NCBI GenBank assembly: GCA_049611805.1 | Contig: JBMZAX010000010.1 | Coordinates: 5,345 to 69,344, forward strand | Length of the DNA stretch: 64,000 bases | Source of the DNA: UBA7378 sp049611805 | GTDB lineage: Bacteria; Pseudomonadota; Alphaproteobacteria; RS24 | Direction of reading: 5' to 3' | Shown: piece after piece, positions 7,600 through 16,928 of the stretch | Position numbering within the stretch: the stretch's first letter is position 1 | How the letters are laid out: each line of letters begins with the position of its first letter | The notes under the pieces: model-generated | The model's input: the letters and a program-made list of their open reading frames with translations, nothing else | Databases searched by the model: none | Told to the model about the DNA's origin: nothing | Made by a program: the position numbers and the translations under genes

Positions 7600-10317
7600 A
7601 TGACTGCTTCTGCCAAGCCCGCCGGCGCTTCTGCCGCAACGCCGATGATGGCGCAATATCTGGACATAAAGGCCGCGCATGAAGATGCGCTGCTGTTTTA
7701 TCGGATGGGCGATTTTTACGAGCTTTTCTTTGACGATGCGGTGACAGCGGCGGCCGCCCTCGACATCACCCTAACCCAGCGCGGCCAGCATCTCGGCCGG
7801 GATGTGCCCATGTGCGGGGTGCCGGTGCATGCCGCCGAAAGCTATCTTGAGCGGCTGATACGTCAAGGCCACCGGGTGGCTGTTTGCGAGCAGATGGAAG
7901 ACCCTGCCGAGGCCAAAAAACGAGGGTCAAAAGCCGTTGTGGCCCGCGATGTGGTGCGCCTTGTCACGCCCGGCACATTGAGCGAGGAGGCATTGCTGGA
8001 CGCGCGCGCCAATAATTTTCTCGCCGCGCTGGCACCGGTGGGCGATGAGCTGGCACTGGCCTGGCTGGACATGTCGACGGGCGTGTTTGCCGTGTGCCAT
8101 ACCGATGCCGAGGGGTTGGGCGCGCTTCTGGCGCGGCTCGCACCCAGCGAGATTTTATTGCCCTCCGATTTGGGTGGCGATATTGGTGGCGATTTGGGTG
8201 GCGATATCGGTGCCGATTATACGGTGCTGGAAACCGAGATTTTGTCTTCGGAACGTGCCGGCCATATTCTGAGCGACTATTTTAATGTCGCCACGCCGTC
8301 ATTGCTGGGAGATTTGTCGCGCGCCCATATTGCCGCTTGCGGCACTTTGCTGGCCTATTTGCAGCAAACCCAGATCGCGCATATGCCGCGCCTTGCCCGC
8401 CCGCATATTGAAGCCCCGGAGCATCATTTGGGGCTGGATGCCGCAACGCGGGCAAATCTTGAACTGACCCGCACCCAGACGGGAGAAAAAACCGGCAGTG
8501 TGCTGGCGACGATTGACCTGACGGTTTCGGCGGCGGGCGCACGCGAATTGGCCGACCGGCTGGCCGCCCCATTGGGCGACATGGCCGAAATTTGCGCGCG
8601 CCATCAAGCCGTGCGGTTTTTTGTCGACGAAAACGCCGCGCGCGAAGATATGCGCGGGCAGCTTAAAAACCTGCCCGACATGATGCGCGCTTTGAGCCGG
8701 CTGGTGCTGGCGCGCGGGGGCCCGCGCGATTTGCAGGCGCTCGCGGTCGGCTTGCAGGGCGGCGAGGCGGTGCGCGCGCATCTGTCAAATTTGCAAAATG
8801 ATGCCGGTCTGCCCGACGAGATCAGCGCCATGGTGCGCCCGCTCAGCTGTTTCGGCTCGGATGAAACCTCCAAGCGTCTGGCGCAATTGGTCGAAACTTT
8901 GACCGCCGCGCTGGGCGACACATTGCCGGTTCTGGCGCGCGATGGCGGCTTTGTGCGCGACGGCTATCACGCCCCGCTCGATCAGGCGCGCGAATTGAGC
9001 AGCGAAAGCCGCCGCGTGATTGCCGGCCTGCAGGCCCGCTACAGTTCCGAAACTGAAATCAAGGCGCTGAAGATCAAACATAATGGCGTGCTGGGCTATC
9101 ACATTGAAGTGCCCGCCCAGCACGGCGACCGGCTGATGGCGCCGCCGCTCAATGAAATTTTCATCCACCGCCAGACACTGGCAAATTCGGTGCGCTTTTC
9201 CTCCGAAGAGCTTTCCACGCTGGCCGGAAAAATAAGCCGTGCCGGTGAAACCGCTCTGGCGCTGGAGACGGAAATTTTCGAACGCTTGCGCGAAGAAGCC
9301 ATTGCGCTGGCCGATGAGATTGAGGCTTTCGCGAAAGCCCTCGCCGCGCTGGATGTGACCACGGCACTGGCGAAGCTCGCCGTGGCGCGCGACTGGGTGC
9401 AGCCCGAAATGCGCGATGATTTGGTGTTTGATATTCGCGGCGGGCGTCATCCGGTGGTCGAGGCCGCGCTGTTGGCCGATGGCGGGGCCCCGTTTATTCC
9501 CAATGATTGCGCGCTGGACGGTGCCGCAAATATACACGCCCGCCTGACCCTGCTGACGGGGCCGAATATGGCCGGCAAATCAACCTATTTGCGCCAGAAC
9601 GCCTTGATTGCCATTCTCGCGCATATGGGCAGTTTTGTGCCCGCGCGCGAAGCCCGCATCGGGCTTGTCGACCGTGTGTTCAGCCGCGTCGGGGCGGCCG
9701 ATGATCTGGCGCGTGGCCGCTCGACTTTCATGGTCGAGATGATGGAAACCGCAACCATTCTCAATCAGGCGAGCCCGCGTGCGCTGGTGATTTTGGACGA
9801 GATCGGGCGCGGCACGGCAACCTTTGACGGCCTGTCGATCGCCTGGGCGGCGGTTGAATATCTGCATGACATTGCCGGGTGCCGAACATTGTTTGCCACG
9901 CATTATCACGAATTGACCGGATTGGGCGCGCGCCTGGACGGCCTTGCAAATGCCTCCATGCTGGTGCGCGAGCATGACGGCCAGCTGGTGTTTCTGCATG
10001 AGGTGGGTGCCGGTGCCGCCGACCGGTCTTACGGCATTCATGTGGCGGAATTGGCGGGTCTGCCGCCTGCGGTTATTGCGCGTGCCCGCGCGGTTCTGGC
10101 TTTGCTTGAGGAAAACCGCGCCGCCGCCGATCTGGTGCCCGCGCTTGACGAATTGCCGCTGTTTACGCCGCAATCGATTGCCCCGCCCGAAACGGATAAA
10201 TTGCGCGAAGCCCTCGCCGCGCTCGACCCTGACCGCCTCAGCCCACGCGAGGCGCTGGACTGGCTTTACCGGTTGCGGGCGCTTATGTCGCCCGATAAGG
10301 ACGGAAACGTGCTATAG
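7600..10317 (+). CDS. mutS: DNA mismatch repair protein MutS
   Basis: MutS recognises base mismatches and small loops and recruits MutL. The 905-residue chain begins with the mismatch-binding domain (MMAQYLDIKAAHEDALLFYRMGDFYELF in two adjacent blocks, with the Phe-x-Glu intercalating pair in DFYELF). Later come lever and clamp regions, Walker A TGPNMAGKSTYLRQ near residue 653, the DEIGRGTATFDG signature near 733, and FATHYHELTGL. An unusual in-frame run of four 12-base units at 8170-8217 encodes LGGD-IGGD-LGGD-IGAD in the connector region. The gene sits upstream of glnD, as in many alphaproteobacteria. Confidence 0.97.
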   Translation: MTASAKPAGASAATPMMAQYLDIKAAHEDALLFYRMGDFYELFFDDAVTAAAALDITLTQRGQHLGRDVPMCGVPVHAAESYLERLIRQGHRVAVCEQMEDPAEAKKRGSKAVVARDVVRLVTPGTLSEEALLDARANNFLAALAPVGDELALAWLDMSTGVFAVCHTDAEGLGALLARLAPSEILLPSDLGGDIGGDLGGDIGADYTVLETEILSSERAGHILSDYFNVATPSLLGDLSRAHIAACGTLLAYLQQTQIAHMPRLARPHIEAPEHHLGLDAATRANLELTRTQTGEKTGSVLATIDLTVSAAGARELADRLAAPLGDMAEICARHQAVRFFVDENAAREDMRGQLKNLPDMMRALSRLVLARGGPRDLQALAVGLQGGEAVRAHLSNLQNDAGLPDEISAMVRPLSCFGSDETSKRLAQLVETLTAALGDTLPVLARDGGFVRDGYHAPLDQARELSSESRRVIAGLQARYSSETEIKALKIKHNGVLGYHIEVPAQHGDRLMAPPLNEIFIHRQTLANSVRFSSEELSTLAGKISRAGETALALETEIFERLREEAIALADEIEAFAKALAALDVTTALAKLAVARDWVQPEMRDDLVFDIRGGRHPVVEAALLADGGAPFIPNDCALDGAANIHARLTLLTGPNMAGKSTYLRQNALIAILAHMGSFVPAREARIGLVDRVFSRVGAADDLARGRSTFMVEMMETATILNQASPRALVILDEIGRGTATFDGLSIAWAAVEYLHDIAGCRTLFATHYHELTGLGARLDGLANASMLVREHDGQLVFLHEVGAGAADRSYGIHVAELAGLPPAVIARARAVLALLEENRAAADLVPALDELPLFTPQSIAPPETDKLREALAALDPDRLSPREALDWLYRLRALMSPDKDGNVL
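8170..8217 (+). repeat. Four tandem 12-base units inside mutS
   Basis: Units TTGGGTGGCGAT, ATTGGTGGCGAT, TTGGGTGGCGAT and ATCGGTGCCGAT follow one another without gaps and keep the reading frame, coding for Leu/Ile-Gly-Gly/Ala-Asp repeats. The two odd units are identical, which suggests recent duplication by slippage. Copy-number change here would not break the frame. Confidence 0.85.
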
Positions 10318-10360
10318 TCGCGGGCATTGTCGAGTAACCCGTGAAAATTGGACCCAGTGT

Positions 10361-13138
10361 ATGACGGCCAGAAAGAAAACCCGCAAACTGACACGCGAGG
10401 AGACATTTCTCGCTGAAATGCGTGCGGCGGCTGAACCGCATTGGGGCAATGACACAAAAATGCGCGCCGCGGTGCTGGATGTTTTGAAGGATATTTTGCA
10501 GACGGGCCGCACTGAGGCGCGTGAAAAACTCGAAGCCAACCGGCTGAAGGGCGCGCGTTGCGCGGAATTTCTGTCCGATTTGCAAGACGATATAATGCGC
10601 GCGCTGGGCACATTTGTATCCAAGGATATGTTGCGCATGTCCAACCCGACCGAAGCCGAAACCGTGACGGTTCTGGCCGTCGGCGGCTATGGGCGCGGGC
10701 GGCTGGCGCCGGGTTCGGATATCGATCTTCTGTTTCTGCTGCCCTATAAGCGCAATGCAACGTCGGAAAGTTTTGTCGAACATATTCTCTATTTTCTCTG
10801 GGATCTCGGCCTGAAAGTCGGCCATGCCACGCGCACGGTCAAAGATTGCATGACCCAGGCACTGGCCGATTTCACCGTGCGGACAACCATGCTCGAAAAC
10901 CGCTTTTTATACGGCGCACCCGCTTTGCATGAAGAGTTTACCGCCGCGTTTCAAAAACAGGTCACGCGCGGCACGGCGCGCGAGTTTGTCGAAGCCAAAT
11001 TGTCCGAGCGCGACGAACGCCATATCCGCGCCGGCCAGTCGCGCTATCTTGTCGAGCCGAATATCAAGGAGAGCAAGGGGGGTTTGCGCGACCTCAACAC
11101 ATTGTTCTGGATTGCGCGCTATTGCTATCAGATCGATGCGCTGGAAGAGCTGATCAAGCTGAAAATTCTGACCGCCGATGAATTGCGCCTGTTCCGCAAA
11201 TGCGATGCGTTTTTGTGGGAGGTGCGCTGCCATTTGCATTTTCTGACCGGGCGCGCCGAAGAGCGCCTGAGTTTCGATGTGCAAAAAAGTCTGGCGACAC
11301 GCTTCAACACCGCCGGTTCGGCGGGCATGAAATCGGTCGAGAAATTCATGCGGCAATATTTCCTGGTCGCCAAAAATGTCGGCGACCTGACGGCGATTTT
11401 TTGCGCCTCGCTGGAAGAACAGCAGAAAAAACCGCGTGCGCGCACACGCCTGCCGGCCCTGTTTCAACGCCAGAAGCAGGTGCATGGTTTCAAATTCGGT
11501 CGTGGCCGCCTGACCATGGCGCGGGCAGATTGTTTCCGCAATGATCCGGTTAATCTCATCCGCGTGTTTCATCTGGCAGACCGTTTCCGGCTGGATATCC
11601 ATCCCGATACATTGCGCGAGATAACGCGGTCGGTGGGTTTGATCGGGCCCGAATTGCGCGCCGATCAGCGGGCCAATGATCTGTTTTTGGAAATTCTGAC
11701 ATCCAGACGCGCGCCCGAACGCACATTGCGCCGCATGAATGAAGCCGGTGTGCTGGGTCGGTTTGTGCCGGATTTCGGGCGCATTGTGGCGATGATGCAG
11801 TTCAACATGTACCATCACTATACGGCAGACGAGCATTTGCTGCGCGCCATCGGGTTATTGTCCGAGGTCGAGCAGGGCAAGGCGACGCAAGAACACCCCA
11901 TCGCCTTTGAATTGCTGAGTACGGGCGAGATTAACCGCAATGTCATTTATCTCGCGGTGTTGCTGCACGATATCGCCAAGGGACGACCTGAAGACCATTC
12001 GATTGCCGGTGCGCGCATTGCGCGGCGGCTGGGGCCGCGGCTGGGCTTCACCAAAGCCGAAACGCGCCTGACCGAATGGCTGGTGCGCGAGCATCTCGTC
12101 ATGAGCGATGTGGCGCAAAGGCGCGATTTGTCCGACCCGCGCACGATTGAAGATTTCGCGGCCACGGTGCAAACCACCGAGCGGCTCAAACATTTGCTGG
12201 TGCTGACGGAGGTTGATATCAAAGCCGTCGGGCCCGGTGTGTGGAATGGCTGGAAAGCCAAGCTCATCAGCGAATTATATTTCGAGACCCAGGCCCTGCT
12301 CACCGGTTCGGGTGCCATGGTCAATCGCGGCGAGCGCGTGGCGGCGGCACAATCCGCTTTCAGCCTCGCCCTGCCGGAAGACTGGACACGGCGCAAGCTG
12401 TCGGCCTATATGCGGCTGCATTCGGATGCCTATTGGCTCAATTTTCCGACCGATGTGCAGGTGCATCATGCCGCGCTGATCGAGAAGTCAAAAACCCAGC
12501 CCCTGATTGTCGATGCCCGCCCCGACCCGGAGCGGGCCTGCGCGGAAATTACCGTGATTTGCCAGGATGACCCCGGCCTGTTTGCCCGATTGAGCGGGGC
12601 GTGTGCGCGCGCGGGCATGGATATTCTGGATGCGCGCATTTCAACAACCACCAATGGGCTGGCGGTTGATGTGCTGCATGTTCAGGAGGCGGGCATTGCC
12701 ACCGCCCCCGATGCGGCGCGCACGCAACGCTTGTGCAAAATCATGCGTTCTGCGCTGGAAGGCAGTGTAAATCTCAACCACCCGCCGCAGACGGAAATGA
12801 GCGAGAAAACGCGCCGCACGCTCAAAACTTTTGACCATGAAACCCAGATCAATTTTGACAATCAGGCGTCCGAGCATGCCAGCGTGCTTGAAATCAGCAC
12901 ATCCGACCGTCCCGGCCTGCTGTTTGATCTGGCGCATTGCCTGTATGCGTGCAATGTGAATATTACCGCCGCGCGCGTGGCGACATTTGGCGAGCGGGCG
13001 TCGGATGTTTTTTACGTGCAGGATTTGTTCGGCGAAAAATTGCAATCGACCGCCCGCATGTCGCGCATCCGTCAAGCCCTGGCAAAAACCATTGACGCGC
13101 CGATCGCGGCGCGCGGCGACGCCGCGAAAGTTGCCTGA
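10361..13138 (+). CDS. glnD: Bifunctional [protein-PII] uridylyltransferase/uridylyl-removing enzyme GlnD
   Basis: GlnD senses glutamine and adds or removes UMP on PII proteins, controlling nitrogen assimilation. From the ATG at 10361 the product is 925 residues, normal for alphaproteobacteria. Domains in order: nucleotidyltransferase with GGYGRGRLAPGSDIDLLF near residue 107; GlnE-like region with NIKESKGGLRDLN; HD phosphohydrolase with HHYTADEHLLR near 485 and LLHDIAKGRPEDHS near 533; and two C-terminal ACT domains starting near 728 (DDPGLFARLSG) and 843 (DRPGLLFDLAH). The frame is open further upstream into mutS, but homologues start near MTARKKTR-type sequence. It begins 43 bases after mutS. 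Confidence 0.95.
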   Translation: MTARKKTRKLTREETFLAEMRAAAEPHWGNDTKMRAAVLDVLKDILQTGRTEAREKLEANRLKGARCAEFLSDLQDDIMRALGTFVSKDMLRMSNPTEAETVTVLAVGGYGRGRLAPGSDIDLLFLLPYKRNATSESFVEHILYFLWDLGLKVGHATRTVKDCMTQALADFTVRTTMLENRFLYGAPALHEEFTAAFQKQVTRGTAREFVEAKLSERDERHIRAGQSRYLVEPNIKESKGGLRDLNTLFWIARYCYQIDALEELIKLKILTADELRLFRKCDAFLWEVRCHLHFLTGRAEERLSFDVQKSLATRFNTAGSAGMKSVEKFMRQYFLVAKNVGDLTAIFCASLEEQQKKPRARTRLPALFQRQKQVHGFKFGRGRLTMARADCFRNDPVNLIRVFHLADRFRLDIHPDTLREITRSVGLIGPELRADQRANDLFLEILTSRRAPERTLRRMNEAGVLGRFVPDFGRIVAMMQFNMYHHYTADEHLLRAIGLLSEVEQGKATQEHPIAFELLSTGEINRNVIYLAVLLHDIAKGRPEDHSIAGARIARRLGPRLGFTKAETRLTEWLVREHLVMSDVAQRRDLSDPRTIEDFAATVQTTERLKHLLVLTEVDIKAVGPGVWNGWKAKLISELYFETQALLTGSGAMVNRGERVAAAQSAFSLALPEDWTRRKLSAYMRLHSDAYWLNFPTDVQVHHAALIEKSKTQPLIVDARPDPERACAEITVICQDDPGLFARLSGACARAGMDILDARISTTTNGLAVDVLHVQEAGIATAPDAARTQRLCKIMRSALEGSVNLNHPPQTEMSEKTRRTLKTFDHETQINFDNQASEHASVLEISTSDRPGLLFDLAHCLYACNVNITAARVATFGERASDVFYVQDLFGEKLQSTARMSRIRQALAKTIDAPIAARGDAAKVA

Positions 13139-13142
13139 CACA

Positions 13143-14705
13143 ATGAGCGAGACGCCCTCTTCCGGCCGCGTGATAAAAGCCGCTTCGGTCGTCGGCGCGG
13201 CCACCATGGTCAGCCGTATCACCGGGTTTGTGCGCGATATTTTTATCGCCGCCCTGTTGGGGGCCGGCCCGCTGGCGGAGATTTTCGTCATCGCCTTTCG
13301 CCTGCCGAACCTGTTTCGCCGCCTGTTTGCCGAGGGCGCATTTAACGCCGCTTTCGTGCCCCTGTTTTCAGAGCGTCTGGAAGGCGAAGGCCTGCCCGCA
13401 GCACTGGAATTTGCCGGTCGGATATTGTCGGTTCTGCTGGCCTTTTTGACCGCCTTCACCCTATTGGGCATGGTGTTCATGCCGGGGCTGGTGCTGGCGA
13501 TTGCGCAAGGTTTTACGGCTGATGCCGCCAAGTTCGACCAAGCCGTGCATTATGCGCGCATCGCCTTTCCCTATCTTTTCTTCATCTCTCTTCTGTCTTT
13601 ATTTGCCGGTGTGCTGAACGCCACCGGGCGGTTTCTGGCTGCCGCTTTTGCGCCGGTTTTGCTCAATCTCGTTCTGATCGGGGCTGCGCTTTTGTCACTG
13701 ATGATGTCGGGTGCGCCGCTTGATTATCTGATCTGGGGGGTGAGCCTTGCCGGGCTCGTGCAATTTGTAATGGTGTTTGGCGCCGCCCGCCGCGCCGGTT
13801 TGAAACTGCCTGTGTCGCGCCCGCGCATTGGCCCCGACACAAGGCGATTTTTCACCCTTATTGTGCCCGGCATATTGGCCGCCGGTATCGGCCAGATAAA
13901 CCTGCTCATCGGCACATCGATCGCGACCGGACAGGCCGGTGCCGCCGCCTGGCTCTATTATGCCGACCGCCTCTATCAATTGCCCATGGGGGTTATCGGC
14001 GTGGCGCTTGCCGTTGCGCTTTTGCCCGATTTGACACGCCGCATTGCGCGCGCCGACCAGAACCTTGCCGTTACTTTGGCAATGCTGCTGACTTTGCCTG
14101 CGGCCTTCGGCCTTTATGTGCTGGCCGACCCGATTATAAATGTGCTTTTCGAGCGCGGCGCCTTCACGCCGTCTGACACGGGTGCCACCGCTTCGGCTTT
14201 GCGCTATTTCTGCTTCGGCCTGCCGGCCTTTGTTCTAGTGCGTGCTTTGCAGCCATCATTTTTTGCCCGACAGGACACGCGCAGCCCGATGATTGACGGG
14301 GCCGTTGGCGTGGCGGCAAACATCACATTGTCGCTGGCGCTGTTTTCGCAAATGGGGCATTTGGCGATTGCGCTGGCAACATCAGTGGCCGGATGGTTGA
14401 CGCTTTTTCTGATGCTGGTGCGGTTGTGGCGGCGCGCGCATTGGCGGCCCGGCATGGCGATTGCGCGCGCGCTGGGGGTGCAATGTGTTGCCGGTCTCAT
14501 CATGGTGGCGGCGCTTGCCCATGTGATGGGGAATTGGGTGTTTTTTGCAGATTTTGCCGCGCTGGATCTCGGCATGCGGGTCGGTGTTTTGGCCGGTCTT
14601 GTCGGGCTGGGGGCGGTGGTTTTTGCCGCCGTCTGCCTTATCGGCGGGGGTTTGCGTGACCTGCGCGCTTTGCGCGATCCAGCCCGCTTGCATCGGCGGC
14701 CATAA
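13143..14705 (+). CDS. murJ: Lipid II flippase MurJ (MviN)
   Basis: MurJ moves lipid II across the inner membrane for peptidoglycan synthesis. The 520-residue product has the many hydrophobic membrane segments of the MOP exporter superfamily. The conserved beginning includes ATMVSRITGFVRDIFIAALLG near residues 20-40 (partly quoted) and FRLPNLFRRLFAEGAFNAAFVP near 58 (block start). A further conserved block is GAFTPSDTGATASALRYF. The ATG at 13143 lies 4 bases after the glnD stop, so glnD and murJ are probably co-transcribed, an arrangement common in alphaproteobacteria. An upstream in-frame extension into glnD is rejected on homology. Confidence 0.95.
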   Translation: MSETPSSGRVIKAASVVGAATMVSRITGFVRDIFIAALLGAGPLAEIFVIAFRLPNLFRRLFAEGAFNAAFVPLFSERLEGEGLPAALEFAGRILSVLLAFLTAFTLLGMVFMPGLVLAIAQGFTADAAKFDQAVHYARIAFPYLFFISLLSLFAGVLNATGRFLAAAFAPVLLNLVLIGAALLSLMMSGAPLDYLIWGVSLAGLVQFVMVFGAARRAGLKLPVSRPRIGPDTRRFFTLIVPGILAAGIGQINLLIGTSIATGQAGAAAWLYYADRLYQLPMGVIGVALAVALLPDLTRRIARADQNLAVTLAMLLTLPAAFGLYVLADPIINVLFERGAFTPSDTGATASALRYFCFGLPAFVLVRALQPSFFARQDTRSPMIDGAVGVAANITLSLALFSQMGHLAIALATSVAGWLTLFLMLVRLWRRAHWRPGMAIARALGVQCVAGLIMVAALAHVMGNWVFFADFAALDLGMRVGVLAGLVGLGAVVFAAVCLIGGGLRDLRALRDPARLHRRP

Positions 14706-14740
14706 TTGGCAATAAACATGACACGTTAAGGGAGGCTGTC

Positions 14741-15757
14741 ATGCCATCACATGCCGCACGGGTGTTTTCCGGAGTTCAACCGACGGGAAACCTGCATTTG
14801 GGCAATTATCTGGGCGCGATTAAAAATTTCGTGACCTTGCAGGATACGCATCCATGCCTCTATTGCGTGGTCGATTTGCACGCCATTACCGTGTTTCAGG
14901 ACCCGGCCGAATTGCGCCACAATACGCGCGAAGTTGCCGCCGCATTTATTGCCGCGGGCGTCGACCCGAACCGGCATATTATTTTCAATCAGGCGCAAGT
15001 GCCCGAACATGCCGAGCTGGCCTGGGTGCTGAATTGCGTGGCGCGCATGGGCTGGTTGAACCGAATGACGCAATTTAAGGAAAAGGCCGGCAAAGACCGC
15101 GAAAAAGCATCCGTCGGGCTTTATGTTTATCCAAACCTTATGGCGGCGGATATTTTGCTCTATCGCGCAACGCATGTGCCGGTCGGCGAAGACCAGAAAC
15201 AGCATATCGAACTGGCGCGCGACATCGCGCAGAAATTCAATAATGATTTCGACCGGCCCGATTTTTTCCCGCAGCCGGAGCCGCTCATTCAGGGCCCGGC
15301 AACGCGGGTCATGTCATTGCGCGACGGCACCAAGAAAATGTCGAAATCCGACCCGTCGGAACTGGCGCGCATCACCATGCTCGACCGGCCCGACGAGATT
15401 GCCCGCAAAATTCGCAAAGCCAAAACCGACCCCGACGCGCTGCCCGACACGGTCGAGGCGCTTGAGGCGCGCCCTGAGGCGGCCAATCTTCTGGGCATTT
15501 ATGCGGCATTGGCCGACAAGCCGCTGGCGGCGGTTGTTGACGAATTTGCCGGCGCGCAATTTTCAAAACTCAAAGAAGCGCTGGCCGAGCTTGCGACCGC
15601 CACAATCGGGCCCATTGGTGCCGAAATGCAACGCCTGATGGATGACCCGGCCGGTGTCGATGCGGCGCTGGCCGACGGTGCCGCCCGCGCGCGCGACATT
15701 GCAAGCGGGGTGATGGAAGAGGTGCGCACCGCCGTCGGTTTTTTGCAAAAGCCGTAA
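14741..15757 (+). CDS. trpS: Tryptophanyl-tRNA synthetase
   Basis: This class I synthetase charges tRNA-Trp. The 338-residue protein has the HIGH-type motif in TGNLHLGNYLGAI near residue 17, a tryptophan-pocket region with NPNLMAADILLYRA-like sequence, VPVGEDQKQHIELARDI, and the KMSKS loop KKMSKSDPS near residue 200. A good ribosome-binding sequence, GGGAGG, precedes the ATG at 14741 by about 6 bases. It follows murJ by 35 bases on the same strand, a pairing also seen in other alphaproteobacteria. Length is normal. Confidence 0.97.
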   Translation: MPSHAARVFSGVQPTGNLHLGNYLGAIKNFVTLQDTHPCLYCVVDLHAITVFQDPAELRHNTREVAAAFIAAGVDPNRHIIFNQAQVPEHAELAWVLNCVARMGWLNRMTQFKEKAGKDREKASVGLYVYPNLMAADILLYRATHVPVGEDQKQHIELARDIAQKFNNDFDRPDFFPQPEPLIQGPATRVMSLRDGTKKMSKSDPSELARITMLDRPDEIARKIRKAKTDPDALPDTVEALEARPEAANLLGIYAALADKPLAAVVDEFAGAQFSKLKEALAELATATIGPIGAEMQRLMDDPAGVDAALADGAARARDIASGVMEEVRTAVGFLQKP

Positions 15758-15805
15758 AATAAATCGGGCTTGTTTGCGCAGCCTGAAACATGCGACCATT
15801 GCCCC

Positions 15806-16282
15806 ATGGACATAAGCCAGCACCTGCAACGCAAATTTCTTGTGGTCGTCGACGGCACGCCGGAGGCGCATGCGGCTTTGCGTTTTGCCGCGCGGCGCGC
15901 GCATGGCACGGGCGGCAAAGTGGCGCTGTTGCTGGTGCTGGAGCCGGGTGGGTTCGAGCATTGGCTGGGGGTTGAAAGCCTGATGCGCGAAGACGCGCGC
16001 ATTGAGGCCGAGCGCGTGCTGGCCGAATGCAGCGCCATGGTCGAAATGCTGGGCGGCGAAAAGCCCAAAACGCATATTCGCGAAGGCAAGCTGAGTGAGG
16101 AAATCAACCGCCTGACGGATGAAGACCGCACCATCTCCACTCTGGTGCTGGCCGCAGGTGTCAGTGCAAACGGGCCGGGGCCGCTGGTCTCGGCATTGGG
16201 CACGGGCAAATCGGAGTTTCATGTGCCGGTCACCGTTGTGCCCGGCGATCTGTCAGATGACGAAATTGACGCGCTGACGTAA
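15806..16282 (+). CDS. Universal stress protein (UspA) family protein
   Basis: The product is a single UspA-type nucleotide-binding domain of 158 residues. The first strand is FLVVVDGTPEAHAALRFAARRA, in which the usual Asp follows the strand (block begins near residue 10). A C-terminal part has TLVLAAGVSANGPGPLVSALG followed by HVPVTVVPGDL, matching the family's ATP-loop position. The ATG at 15806 is preferred over an in-frame TTG at 15770. The gene lies between trpS and nfu on the same strand, an order found in other alphaproteobacteria. The ligand and the stress to which it responds are unknown. Confidence 0.85.
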   Translation: MDISQHLQRKFLVVVDGTPEAHAALRFAARRAHGTGGKVALLLVLEPGGFEHWLGVESLMREDARIEAERVLAECSAMVEMLGGEKPKTHIREGKLSEEINRLTDEDRTISTLVLAAGVSANGPGPLVSALGTGKSEFHVPVTVVPGDLSDDEIDALT

Positions 16283-16289
16283 CGATCGG

Positions 16290-16324
16290 TTAAAAAAAGC
16301 GACAAAACGCGCTATATCATAGCG
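16290..16324 (+). promoter_or_regulatory. Possible nfu promoter with palindromic operator-like site
   Basis: A -10-like TATATC at 16313-16318 and a weak -35-like TTAAAA 17 bases upstream lie before nfu. The -10 is embedded in the perfect inverted repeat CGCTAT-ATC-ATAGCG (16310-16324), the geometry expected of a repressor operator. The regulator is unknown. Confidence 0.4.
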
Positions 16325-16350
16325 ACAAGCAATCCGAAACGGAGGCAGAT

Positions 16351-16911
16351 ATGTTTATTCAAACCGAAGCAACGCCCAATCCGGCGACCCTGAAATTCAT
16401 GCCGGGTCAGGCCGTGATGGGCACGCAACCGCCTGCCGATTTTCCCAATGCCGAGGCCGCCAAAGCCTCGCCGCTGGCCGGTGCGCTGTTTGCGCTGGAG
16501 CATGTGACGGGCGTGTTTTTCGGCGCGGATTTCATCACCGTCACCAAGGATGATGCCGAATGGCAGCATATCAAACCGGCGATTTTGACGACCATTATGG
16601 ATCATTTTGTTGCCGGTCTGCCGGTCATGCATGCAACAGATGCCGACACCGCCGCGCAGGAAGACGAAACCGGGCCGGATGCGGAAATTATCGGTGCGAT
16701 CAAACAATTGCTCGACACGCGGGTGCGCCCCGCCGTGGCGCAAGATGGCGGCGATATTGTTTTTCACGGCTACCGGGACGGTGTGGTGTCGCTGCATATG
16801 CGCGGGGCTTGCGCGGGTTGCCCCAGCGCGACGGCCACGCTCAAACACGGTATTGAAAATCTGCTCAGACATTACATCCCCTCGGTCACCGAGGTGCGGG
16901 CGGTGATGTAG
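16351..16911 (+). CDS. NFU-type iron-sulfur cluster scaffold/carrier protein
   Basis: This 186-residue protein has the two-domain structure of mitochondrial NFU1 and alphaproteobacterial Nfu proteins. The N-terminal Nfu_N domain begins MFIQTEATPNPATLKFMPG and includes GVFFGADFITVTK. The C-terminal NifU-like domain (about 108-186) contains the cluster-binding CxxC in CAGCPSATATLK near residue 154. It is expected to receive 4Fe-4S clusters and pass them to client enzymes; miaB in this window is one 4Fe-4S protein. A ribosome-binding GGAGG lies 7 bases upstream. The next gene starts 18 bases later. Confidence 0.93.
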   Translation: MFIQTEATPNPATLKFMPGQAVMGTQPPADFPNAEAAKASPLAGALFALEHVTGVFFGADFITVTKDDAEWQHIKPAILTTIMDHFVAGLPVMHATDADTAAQEDETGPDAEIIGAIKQLLDTRVRPAVAQDGGDIVFHGYRDGVVSLHMRGACAGCPSATATLKHGIENLLRHYIPSVTEVRAVM

Positions 16912-16928
16912 TCAAACGGAGGCACTTA

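Noticed and set aside
9944..10360. N-terminal extension of glnD into mutS
   Set aside because: The frame is open, but the encoded residues are Arg/Cys-rich and unlike GlnD; family length and N-terminus fit the ATG at 10361.
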